NCBI GenBank assembly: GCA_937886455.1
Contig: CALGCU010000112.1
Span: 1 to 6,307, forward strand
Length of the DNA stretch: 6,307 nt
Origin: an uncultured Bacteroidales bacterium
GTDB taxonomy: Bacteria; Bacteroidota; Bacteroidia; Bacteroidales; Paludibacteraceae
Direction of reading: 5' to 3'
Below, piece by piece: positions 1-6,307 of the stretch. The notes under the pieces are model-generated. The model searched no databases, was not told the origin of the DNA, and was given only the letters and a program-made list of their open reading frames with translations. A program made the position numbers and the translations under genes. How positions within the stretch are numbered: the first letter of the stretch is position 1; each line of letters opens with the position of its first letter.

Positions 1-1344
1 TAAATTTTCATATTCCAATACCTTATCTAACTCATTATAATAATTAATTGGATTTTTTGCACCATTTTCATCAAGAATTTCAAGCGTGAAACGTGGTTGG
101 TCAGGAGATTGGTGTCCCCCACTTTGGGCAACCACAGCATATCTAAACTCAATAACACCCATATCCTCATCAATAGGAACAGAATAGGTAATCGTTTGTG
201 CTACGTTACCCCCTCCTTTATACCATCTACCACCAAGACGAACAGAAGCGAGTTTTTCGCCAGCAGGCAATGTATTCAGCACGCGCGTACCGGTTTTAGT
301 ACGAGGGTCTTGTTCACCCATATAGTGAATGGTGTGCATACTACCCAATTCGGTGTATCCACTATCCAGTACTTGTTTAGCTGAGTCAACATAGTTGAAG
401 CTACCATAGGTACATTCCACATTAGGCAGATAGAAGTTCATATAGTCAAAGCAACGAGATACGGGGTCATATACCATAACAACACGCGTTTCAGACCACA
501 ATCCCGGTATGCTATCCTCACCAACAGGACGCACACGGAAGCGATATGCACCCTCTTGAATCATAGGATAAGGCATTGCGTAAGAGTTACCTTGCACACC
601 CGTCACTTCAAAGTTAGAAGAAGCTGTTTTGCCCACATCATAAACAAGAACTTCATAATTAGCCGCATCGCCATCCCAAGAGAACACAAAGCCTTCAGAC
701 GTATTCCGTGGGAAGAGGTTTGTAGGTTCTACATGTTGGTCATTTTTAGGAACCACTTGAACATTATCCACACAACCCGGAGGGTTCATAGCAGGAGGAG
801 TTGTGTTAGCTTGCCAATAGAAACAGATGAAAGCACTATCATTGTAAAGGTGAACATCATAGTATTCCGTCATCCATTGCTTTTCTTTACCAGCGAATGC
901 GTGTTGTCCCACAACATTATCTTTTATGACTCTAGGAATGTCGTTACCGATTTCAGAAGCTATAATACCCGTAGAGTCAGCAGCAGGTACGACAGCCACC
1001 CAGAGTTGGTCTGTACCCGGCACACCCAATGCTTTCCAGTCAAAACTCAATCTGTAAGTACCTTTTTCCAAGGGCATGAGAGCATAAGCCACGATACCAT
1101 ATTGTCCTGCTTCATAACTAGCAGAAGCACCTTGGTCAGCAGAAACATACATAGACCACTCTCCGAATGTTTTTTGAGCATTACCAATACCCCATTCTGT
1201 ATTCGGAGCATTACGACTCGTTTTAAATCTCCATTCCTTCCATTGTTCCGGATTTTCGAAATCGCAGAAATAAGCCTTGTCAGCCTGCATAACACCACAG
1301 ACCCCAAGAACAGCAATAATCACTAATAATAGTCTTTTATTCAT
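1..1344 (-). CDS. Secreted modular surface protein, paralogue of its upstream neighbour (3' end outside window)
   Basis: An open frame of 448 codons runs from ATG at 1344 to the window edge with no stop, so the C-terminus is missing. Residues 1-21 form a signal peptide (basic MNKR, hydrophobic LLLVIIAVLGVCGV, likely cut after MQA). Residues 25-198 look like a jelly-roll adhesin module, opening with YFCDFEN and closing with CVDNVQVV. Residues 207-293 resemble an Fn3 module (FSWDGDAANYEVLVYD, then YRFRVRPV). After VYDPVSRCFDYMN (291-303) a second beta-sandwich begins (HTIHYMGEQDP, LASVRLGG, FRYAVV, RFTLEILDENG). The same motifs occur in the same order in the neighbour encoded at 4625-1395, so the two are paralogues. 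No catalytic motif is seen. By analogy with the neighbour, a T9SS tail is expected beyond position 1, but it cannot be checked here. The gene lies 50 bp behind the neighbour with no terminator or clear promoter between, so co-transcription is likely. The start is supported by the signal peptide and an A/T-rich leader; there is no Shine-Dalgarno. Role in adhesion or substrate binding is inference. Confidence 0.85.
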   Translation of the reverse strand, partial: MNKRLLLVIIAVLGVCGVMQADKAYFCDFENPEQWKEWRFKTSRNAPNTEWGIGNAQKTFGEWSMYVSADQGASASYEAGQYGIVAYALMPLEKGTYRLSFDWKALGVPGTDQLWVAVVPAADSTGIIASEIGNDIPRVIKDNVVGQHAFAGKEKQWMTEYYDVHLYNDSAFICFYWQANTTPPAMNPPGCVDNVQVVPKNDQHVEPTNLFPRNTSEGFVFSWDGDAANYEVLVYDVGKTASSNFEVTGVQGNSYAMPYPMIQEGAYRFRVRPVGEDSIPGLWSETRVVMVYDPVSRCFDYMNFYLPNVECTYGSFNYVDSAKQVLDSGYTELGSMHTIHYMGEQDPRTKTGTRVLNTLPAGEKLASVRLGGRWYKGGGNVAQTITYSVPIDEDMGVIEFRYAVVAQSGGHQSPDQPRFTLEILDENGAKNPINYYNELDKVLEYENL

Positions 1345-1361
1345 ATTTTATATAGTTGTTT

Positions 1362-1374
1362 TTCTACTGTAGAA
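1362..1374. repeat. Short perfect palindrome between the two surface-protein genes
   Basis: TTCTAC and GTAGAA are perfect 6-bp arms around a single base, in the 50-bp spacer upstream of the gene starting at 1344. On the minus strand it is followed by A residues rather than T, so it is not an intrinsic terminator. It could be a small mRNA hairpin or processing site, a protein-binding site, or chance in A/T-rich DNA. Confidence 0.3.
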
Positions 1375-1394
1375 TTATTGAGTTATGCCAACTC

Positions 1395-4300
1395 TTACTT
1401 GACCATTAATTTAAAGCTCATCGTCTTACCCTCTTCAGTGATGAGATTAACCACATAAATACCTTGACGTTGCGGTGCTCTAAATTCTCCGTATCCCTCT
1501 GTCAGATGTGAGGTAGTATGGAGTTCGCCCATCAATCCAGTAACTTTCAGCAAGCATTCATCTTCCATTCCAACGACAGTAACCATTTCGCCAGGTGCAG
1601 GAGCAGAAGGATAGAGTGCTACAGAAGGAGCCACCACTTGTGGAACTACCGGACAAGAGCGATAGGTTTTACCATCCGATTTACGTCTCATTTGCACATA
1701 GTATTGATCAGTTCCATTGAATGTTTGTCCGTCAGTCAAGTAGAGATATGAACTATTAGCACCCGGAATGAGTGCGTTGTTTTTATACCATTGGAAAGTA
1801 TCAAAATCATCCCCATAAGCATTATATGCCGGATTCTTCACTGCGAGAACATCACCCCACTTTTGTGCCATAATTGTGTGCCATGGATAGCTGAGTTGGA
1901 GGGTATAATTTTTACTTTCAACCGATGTACAACTTATGCCTTCCGCTTTCATTGACAAGGCATATTCTTCCACATCCGGGTTTTGCGGCATTGGGAATAC
2001 GAGGTAGCCATTTTCAGGGTAGATAGTATCATTGACAAAACCTTGTGTCAAAGCATCTTGCGAGTAAGAGATTGCCACATAGTCTAAGTCACCTTGGTAT
2101 GGGACACGGAACATACCCGCATCGCTGCAGACCGGTGTTTCTATTTCTCCGAGTTGGAGTTTTGGCAGCACAGTGATTTTAGTGTACACTCTCAAGCTAT
2201 CACATCCACCTACTTTACTCTTATACACAGTTTGGTAGTCACCCGGCAAGAACCAAGGACGTCCGCTAACATCAAACCAGACACTATCACCTTCACAAAT
2301 TGTTGTATCTCTTCTTTGTTCTTGCATTTCAATTTCTTCCACTTTGAGATAGATTGTACTATCACATCCAGCACGTGTCAATGCATTTATTACATATTCA
2401 CCCGGTTCTCTAAACACTTGGTTGAATACCTTGGTATATCCTTTACCATTAGGACAAATAGATCGTGTGAGCGTAGTGTCTCTGTCTCCGATAGCCGGGA
2501 TCACGAAAGGCACTTCCAGTACATCTTGGCAATCGTCATTAGATATACCTGTAGTAAGTTTTATTGTCACGTTAGCTCCTTCAGCAGGATATTCCACTAC
2601 GATAGCCGCATCCGAAGAATATGAGGTACGTGGGTTAGCCCCTTCACCGAAGTCCCAATAGTACGTTTCCGGTTTTTTATCCGTCATCACATCCCCTTTG
2701 GTAACCATACTATTATTTTGGATTACCACAATATTCTTACATTCTTGTGGGTCATAGATAGGAGAGAATTGAGCCACAGGAAGAATCGGGTGAAGTGAAA
2801 CCTCCAATGGGAGTTTACAACCTTCCGATTCAAGCGAAGTAAGCATACAGATGTATGTTTCTTTATCCTCTTTTACAGGATAGAATGTACGATCTTTACA
2901 TACGGATCCATCCGGATAAGACGGATAATTAGACAAGTGAGGATTAGTAGCCGGGTCCTTAGGAATCCAAGCATACTTAAACCCAATAGGAGCCGTGACT
3001 CCATTTTCACCACCACTACAAGAAACTCCCTCAATGGTAGCCTCTTGGCAGTCGAGTGAGAAGTAAGCATAAGCGAAGTGTCCCCCTTGCTTACAGTCAT
3101 TAGTAGTAAGACGTATTTTTATGTTTTGTCCAGCATAAGGAGTGAGGTCAATACCAATTGTTGTCCAGTCTTTATAGAGTACTGTAGCGTAACTTCCCGT
3201 AGTTTCGCCCACCGCCAATTTAGAGCCACAATTTATCCAGTCTTGCGTATTAGCACCCGCTGTAAAGTCAGCGAATCCGCAGTGAGAGTCAAGCAAGTTA
3301 CCCATACGGTCAAGAATTTCGATAGTGAAGTGTGGTTGCGTTGAAATAGAGTGTGCTTCCGCCGGATATTGCAATACTACCGCATACTTCAAGAGGAGTA
3401 TTTTACTTTCTCCTCGTGAGATACCCATATCATATGTAACAGACTCAGAGTACCAATGGTTGGTATTCCCAGTTACTGCCCAGTTACCCAAACGGACAAC
3501 AGCCAAGTCTTTACTATTAGGCGGCATAACCGATAACTGATAGTTTGTCCACGGGTCTTTTTCGCCCGGTATGTAGTGCAAAGTATGTTGGCTATAGTCA
3601 TCTCTAAAGCCATTATCCACCTTTTGTAGTTTATTAGGCACATCCACGTCTTTTCCTGTACGGCATTCAGCCAGGTCTAAATTCATATAATCCACACAAT
3701 AGTTAGATGGGTCATACACCACGATAGGTTGTGCAAAAGTCCAAGCACTTGTAACACCCGTAGAAGGAGTGACAGATCTAACCCAGAAGTCATAGACTCC
3801 ATCCGGCATATCATAGATTGTATGATTAGCAACCGCTATATCACGGATTGTATCCACTCTTGCATTTCCGTATCTGCTATATAGGAGTTCATATCTTTCC
3901 GCATTACCAATCCACTTAACATTAACCGTATTATCGTTATTTGGTCTTGTAACAGTGACTGCTGCAGGAGCATCCGTTGTACCAGAAACGATTTGAATAT
4001 TATCAATAGCCACCGGAGGTTGGTGTGTATCACCAGTAGAGTTAGCCCAAATGAAGATGAGTCTTCTAGTCACTGCGGTAGGCGCTTGTGGTAGTGCACC
4101 TTTTGCATATACCCATCCAGCCGATTTAATAAAGGTCATTTCCACGAGATTACTTGTCACCCATCCCGGCAATCCACCAGCCACCATAGAATTAGGTTTA
4201 GTAGCCGTAGGTGCCCATGCCACATATAATTTACAATTGTCATCTCCCATCATTTTATATTGGAAAGAGATGGTGTGGTCTTTACCTCCGGGTAATGTAA

Positions 4301-4625
4301 AATCTTTATATGCAGTTACTGCCACCACAGGCGAGTTGGTGTAGAGGTTAGAAGCCCCCTCATCGTTAGAGATATACAGAGAACTGATTCCCATGCTCGA
4401 CGTAGCCTGTCCGATAGCCCATTTATTTGGTAACTTAACAGACGTATTACTTACTTGATTCAGCACCCAACCGTCAGTTTCATCAGCGTTTTCAAATCCA
4501 CAGAAGTAGGGTAATTGCGTCATTTGCTGTGCTTGCACAGAAAGTGCCATGAACAGGGTTGGCATCCATAGCATTTTCAAGAACCATTTTCCTACTGTCA
4601 ATTTAGATTTCAACATAGTATTCAT
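1395..4625 (-). CDS. Large modular T9SS-secreted surface protein (jelly-roll, Fn3-like, PKD, Ig-like modules)
   Basis: The product has 1076 residues from ATG at 4625. Residues 1-32 are a signal peptide (basic start, hydrophobic LWMPTLFMALS, likely cut after VQA). Residues 39-213 form a jelly-roll-like module from YFCGFEN to AIDNIQIVSG, and 218-305 an Fn3-like module. A second sandwich (308-530) contains HTLHYIPGEKDP, FTIEILD and a closing HFAYAYFSLDCQ. A PKD domain lies near 617-711 with the signature YYWDFGEG. Two repeats of about 55 residues follow (714-765 and 769-821), each with DTT, a Cys-x-x-Gly-like motif and GCDS. Ig-like modules fill about 830-996 (FQWYKNNALIPGAN). Residues 1000-1076 match a T9SS sorting tail, ending GIYVVNL, GK and KLMVK. 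T9SS cargo crosses the outer membrane and is anchored or released, so this is probably a surface adhesin or binding protein; no enzyme motif is seen. The frame is open up to ATG 4682, but the signal peptide and promoter favour 4625. CCTCC, the reverse of a Shine-Dalgarno, lies 2 bases before the ATG. It is the first gene of a likely two-gene unit. Confidence 0.88.
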   Translation of the reverse strand: MNTMLKSKLTVGKWFLKMLWMPTLFMALSVQAQQMTQLPYFCGFENADETDGWVLNQVSNTSVKLPNKWAIGQATSSMGISSLYISNDEGASNLYTNSPVVAVTAYKDFTLPGGKDHTISFQYKMMGDDNCKLYVAWAPTATKPNSMVAGGLPGWVTSNLVEMTFIKSAGWVYAKGALPQAPTAVTRRLIFIWANSTGDTHQPPVAIDNIQIVSGTTDAPAAVTVTRPNNDNTVNVKWIGNAERYELLYSRYGNARVDTIRDIAVANHTIYDMPDGVYDFWVRSVTPSTGVTSAWTFAQPIVVYDPSNYCVDYMNLDLAECRTGKDVDVPNKLQKVDNGFRDDYSQHTLHYIPGEKDPWTNYQLSVMPPNSKDLAVVRLGNWAVTGNTNHWYSESVTYDMGISRGESKILLLKYAVVLQYPAEAHSISTQPHFTIEILDRMGNLLDSHCGFADFTAGANTQDWINCGSKLAVGETTGSYATVLYKDWTTIGIDLTPYAGQNIKIRLTTNDCKQGGHFAYAYFSLDCQEATIEGVSCSGGENGVTAPIGFKYAWIPKDPATNPHLSNYPSYPDGSVCKDRTFYPVKEDKETYICMLTSLESEGCKLPLEVSLHPILPVAQFSPIYDPQECKNIVVIQNNSMVTKGDVMTDKKPETYYWDFGEGANPRTSYSSDAAIVVEYPAEGANVTIKLTTGISNDDCQDVLEVPFVIPAIGDRDTTLTRSICPNGKGYTKVFNQVFREPGEYVINALTRAGCDSTIYLKVEEIEMQEQRRDTTICEGDSVWFDVSGRPWFLPGDYQTVYKSKVGGCDSLRVYTKITVLPKLQLGEIETPVCSDAGMFRVPYQGDLDYVAISYSQDALTQGFVNDTIYPENGYLVFPMPQNPDVEEYALSMKAEGISCTSVESKNYTLQLSYPWHTIMAQKWGDVLAVKNPAYNAYGDDFDTFQWYKNNALIPGANSSYLYLTDGQTFNGTDQYYVQMRRKSDGKTYRSCPVVPQVVAPSVALYPSAPAPGEMVTVVGMEDECLLKVTGLMGELHTTSHLTEGYGEFRAPQRQGIYVVNLITEEGKTMSFKLMVK

Positions 4626-4696
4626 TTGGAGGTATTTTTTATGTATTATATTTCTATTTTTTACGCAGGTACATTGACCCAACTTTACACATTCCG

Positions 4697-4728
4697 CAAA
4701 AATAGCATTTTATTTTCGCATACGAAAA
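4697..4728 (-). promoter_or_regulatory. Predicted Bacteroidetes-type promoter for the surface-protein unit
   Basis: On the minus strand TATTTTTG (4704-4697) fits the Bacteroidetes -7 consensus TAnnTTTG exactly. A weak T-rich -33 element (TTTTC from 4728) begins 24 bases before it, which is the usual spacing. Transcription would begin near 4690, giving a leader of about 65 bases to the ATG at 4625. This leaves almost no leader for the alternative ATG at 4682. The sequence around the -7 element, AAAATGCTAnnTTTGC, is shared with the bamD promoter. Confidence 0.6.
4713..4728. promoter_or_regulatory. Palindrome overlapping the -33 region of the surface-protein promoter
   Basis: TTTTCG and CGAAAA are perfect 6-bp arms separated by CATA. 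The element covers the interval between the -33 and -7 elements, including the -33 itself, where a bound repressor or activator could act. The bamD promoter, which shares the -7 region, lacks it. It could also be chance in A/T-rich DNA; an operator role is inference only. Confidence 0.3.
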
Positions 4729-4800
4729 CATTTATTGCATCCAAGCATATTTCTTAACAAAAAATAAGTTTATTAATTGTGTTATTATGTTGTAGAACAT

Positions 4801-4846
4801 AAAAAAAGTTGTGCTCATCATCTCGTATGAGGTGAATGAGCACGAC
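4801..4846 (-). terminator. Predicted intrinsic terminator of the bamD-omega unit
   Basis: Read on the minus strand, GTGCTCAT (4843-4836) pairs perfectly with ATGAGCAC (4818-4811). A further GT/AC pair at the base lies beyond one A/C mismatch. A partly paired inner stem (CTC/GAG, loop ATAC) lies at the tip beyond one bulged base and one mismatch. Seven T residues follow at once (4807-4801). The hairpin lies about 90 bp behind the omega stop codon and ahead of the promoter of the surface-protein unit, which is where a terminator is expected. The 90 bp between stop and hairpin hold no gene that I can see. Confidence 0.75.
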
Positions 4847-4936
4847 TATGTTGCATGTTTGCCTTTGCGTAATCCTTTCTTTTTAATATTTCTTTAAGGC
4901 ATCACACTTTACTTGAAGAACATATAGGCTATCCAA

Positions 4937-5269
4937 TTATTCAGCAGAGCGATCTTTAAGAGGATTGCGGTAGAAGAGTTTTTCTTGTTCAAATTCTTCA
5001 GTTGCCATCAATGTCGCTTTCGGTAGTTTTTCGTAGTAGCGTGAAATTTCTATTTGTTCACGATTTTCAAATACTTCTTCGATGTGGTCACCGTGTTGTA
5101 CATACTCTTGCAGTTTTTCATCGAGTTCTTTTTTGATTTCCGCATCGATTTGGTTAGCACGCTTAGCGATGATTGCTACGGTTTCATAAACATTTCCAAC
5201 CGGTGCACATAGACTATTCATGTCGTGTGTTACAGTGTTTACCGGTGCATTGATTTTCTTATAATCCAT
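4937..5269 (-). CDS. rpoZ: DNA-directed RNA polymerase omega-like subunit (Bacteroidetes type)
   Basis: The 110-residue product is a small accessory subunit that helps assemble and stabilise the cytoplasmic RNA polymerase core by binding beta'. It begins MDYKKINAP and holds the diagnostic segment YETVAIIAKRANQI (28-41), which corresponds to the conserved omega helix with the AKRA core. The remainder is typical of the Bacteroidetes form: an acidic helical stretch (DAEIKKELDEKLQEY), then EEVFENREQIEIS and LPKATLMATEEF. The length is usual for this form, which is longer than the proteobacterial subunit. The start at 5269 gives the family N-terminus and follows an A-rich leader without a Shine-Dalgarno. 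It lies 26 bp behind bamD with no promoter or terminator between, so the two are probably co-transcribed, an arrangement I recall as common in Bacteroidales. The hairpin at 4801-4846 closes the unit. Confidence 0.93.
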   Translation of the reverse strand: MDYKKINAPVNTVTHDMNSLCAPVGNVYETVAIIAKRANQIDAEIKKELDEKLQEYVQHGDHIEEVFENREQIEISRYYEKLPKATLMATEEFEQEKLFYRNPLKDRSAE

Positions 5270-5295
5270 ATTTTCTATTGTTTATTGTTTCTTAT

Positions 5296-6123
5296 TTATT
5301 TTCTTTTTTCCTTTACCTGTCCTGTTTTCAAGAATCTTTCAATATCTTTATTTAGTCGGTCGGCTTCCTTTCTATGCTTTCCGTTGGGATATTCATTAAT
5401 ATAGCTATAATATTCGTCTTGTGCTTCACGAAATCTTTCTTCCTGTTTAGTTGTAACACTCAGCACAGACTGTTTATACATTGAGGCAAATACAAGAAAA
5501 GAGAGTTCTTCTCTATGTGTTGTTAGTGGGAATTTCTTCAGGGCATTGTTTGCCACGATGATTGCCGCCTCATAGTTATTGCCTCTATATGTACCTAAAT
5601 TATAATACAATCTTGCACTGAGTAGTTCTTTATAAGCCAATTTATCATTGAGTTCATCCATGAGTTTGTAGGCTTCTGCGACTTTTTCGCTTTCGGGATA
5701 CTTATCAATAAATTTTTGGAAAGCTTTGAGTGCATCATAGGTTTCCGTTTGGTCTAATCTTGGGTCTTCAGACTCTACATAGTAGCAATATCCGACCATA
5801 TAGAAAGCTTCCTCAGCAAAACGTCCTTTGGGGTAGTTGCGACAATAAGCCTGATAGTATTCTCCAGCAGAGAAGTGGTCTTTTTGTCCTATGTAGCATT
5901 TAGATAGATAATTAAGCACATATTCTGCCCGTTCAGTCCCCTTGTAGTAGTGTGCCACTTCGTCCAAAAGACTTTGAGCACGCATGTAGTCTTTTTTATT
6001 GTAGTATTCAATTGCTTTTGTGTATTTTAATTCCGGGTCATTGCTTTTAAGGAGTTTCTGGTATTCACCGCAAGCGGCAAACACGCACATTATAAGCAAT
6101 AATCCGATATATTTTTTACACAT
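5296..6123 (-). CDS. bamD: Outer membrane assembly lipoprotein BamD (YfiO family)
   Basis: The product has 275 residues. It is the lipoprotein partner of BamA in the complex that folds beta-barrel proteins into the outer membrane, and it sits on the periplasmic face. Residues 1-17 are a lipoprotein signal (MCKK, then GLLLIMCVFAA) with the lipidated cysteine at position 18 (AAC-G). The rest is a helical TPR array typical of BamD: residues 31-60 (KYTKAIEYYNKKDYMRAQ) start the first repeat, and later helices end in the characteristic YPKG (97-100), YPES (142-145), FPLT (198-201) and YPNG (245-248). The segment FAEEAFYMVGYCYY (102-115) is a strong family marker. The C-terminus is basic (KEKRK). 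The length fits the family. The start at 6123 places the signal peptide correctly and follows a good promoter at about 30-60 bases. It is the first gene of a unit with the omega subunit gene. The product is presumably needed for T9SS outer-membrane parts as well. Confidence 0.92.
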   Translation of the reverse strand: MCKKYIGLLLIMCVFAACGEYQKLLKSNDPELKYTKAIEYYNKKDYMRAQSLLDEVAHYYKGTERAEYVLNYLSKCYIGQKDHFSAGEYYQAYCRNYPKGRFAEEAFYMVGYCYYVESEDPRLDQTETYDALKAFQKFIDKYPESEKVAEAYKLMDELNDKLAYKELLSARLYYNLGTYRGNNYEAAIIVANNALKKFPLTTHREELSFLVFASMYKQSVLSVTTKQEERFREAQDEYYSYINEYPNGKHRKEADRLNKDIERFLKTGQVKEKRK

Positions 6124-6159
6124 AGACGAATGGTTTTATCCACAATTTACAACGAACTG

Positions 6160-6190
6160 CAAAGGTAGCATTTTTTTTCTGTTTTTACAA
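6160..6190 (-). promoter_or_regulatory. Predicted Bacteroidetes-type promoter for bamD-rpoZ
   Basis: On the minus strand TACCTTTG (6167-6160) is an exact match to the -7 consensus TAnnTTTG. A -33-like TTGT (6190-6187) lies 19 bases upstream, the usual distance. Transcription would begin close to 6153, leaving a leader of roughly 30 bases before the bamD ATG. A run of eight A residues lies between the two elements. Confidence 0.7.
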
Positions 6191-6270
6191 CATTCTTTTT
6201 CATGGTGTGAGAAAGTGGGGAGAGTTTTGTGTCTGTATATGTATCTTTATCCTATCTTATTCCTATTTAG

Positions 6271-6303
6271 TGGTCCCGGAGTGGTCCCGAGATGGTCCCG
6301 AGA
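6271..6303. repeat. Three tandem 11-bp repeats with core TGGTCCCG
   Basis: Three copies start at 6271, 6282 and 6293, exactly 11 bp apart. The second and third are identical (TGGTCCCGAGA); the first differs in its last three bases (TGGTCCCGGAG). The G/C-rich core stands out in a stretch that is otherwise A/T-rich. The repeat lies 80 bp upstream of the bamD -33 element and 4 bases from the window end, so more copies may lie outside. The function is unknown; a protein-binding array or slippage-prone spacer repeat are both possible. Confidence 0.8.
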
Positions 6304-6307
6304 AAAA

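Noticed and set aside
556..1326. A 256-codon open frame on the plus strand
   Set aside because: It lies wholly antisense to the signal-peptide-bearing surface-protein gene on the minus strand. Its translation is rich in His, Arg, Ser and Thr with no recognisable domain, so it is a shadow frame.
1345..1394. Possible separate promoter or terminator between the two surface-protein genes
   Set aside because: I find no TAnnTTTG match and no hairpin followed by T residues in the 50-bp spacer; co-transcription is simpler.
2094..2624. A 176-codon open frame on the plus strand
   Set aside because: It is antisense to the PKD and repeat region of the large surface protein; its translation is low-complexity and matches no family I know.
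4755..4770. T-rich stretch TTATTTTTTG on the minus strand resembling a second -7 element
   Set aside because: It departs from TAnnTTTG in spacing, and a perfect match with correct spacing exists closer to the gene.
4787..4800. Small inverted repeat ATGTT-GTAG-AACAT just beyond the terminator T-run
   Set aside because: Arms of only 5 bp in A/T-rich DNA, and it lies downstream of the T-run, so it adds nothing to termination; probably chance.
4847..4936. A small gene between the omega stop codon and the terminator
   Set aside because: Minus-strand ATG codons here meet stops within a few codons; no coding potential seen.

Overview
The window looks like chromosomal DNA of a Bacteroidales bacterium (phylum Bacteroidota). 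Three things point there: an omega-like RNA polymerase subunit of the Bacteroidetes type directly behind a BamD-type lipoprotein gene, promoter elements matching the phylum's TAnnTTTG -7 consensus, and a large exported protein ending in a type IX secretion (T9SS) C-terminal sorting domain. Start codons are preceded by A-rich leaders rather than Shine-Dalgarno sequences, also typical of the phylum. All four recognised genes lie on the minus strand, so the window is read right to left. The genus cannot be fixed from what is visible.

Right part (about 6307 to 4800): a housekeeping unit. A promoter (6160-6190) precedes bamD (6123-5296), an outer-membrane assembly lipoprotein with TPR repeats. It is followed after 26 bp by the omega subunit gene (5269-4937). 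An imperfect hairpin with a run of seven T ends the unit (4801-4846). Upstream of the bamD promoter, at the window edge, is a short 11-bp-period tandem repeat with core TGGTCCCG.

Left part (about 4730 to 1): a two-gene surface-protein unit. A promoter with the same extended sequence as that of bamD starts a 1076-residue modular secreted protein (4625-1395). It has a signal peptide, two jelly-roll-like sandwiches around an Fn3-like module, a PKD domain, two Cys-containing repeats, Ig-like modules and a T9SS tail. After 50 bp and no terminator comes a second gene (1344 to beyond position 1) of at least 448 codons. Its protein repeats the N-terminal architecture of the first one motif by motif, so the two are tandem paralogues that have diverged. 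They are probably co-transcribed and displayed on the cell surface or released. Their ligand or function cannot be read from the sequence and no catalytic motif is evident.

I see no RNA genes, CRISPR array, insertion sequence or phage genes. The most notable items are the tandem paralogous T9SS cargo pair, the 11-bp repeat at the right edge and the shared promoter sequence.
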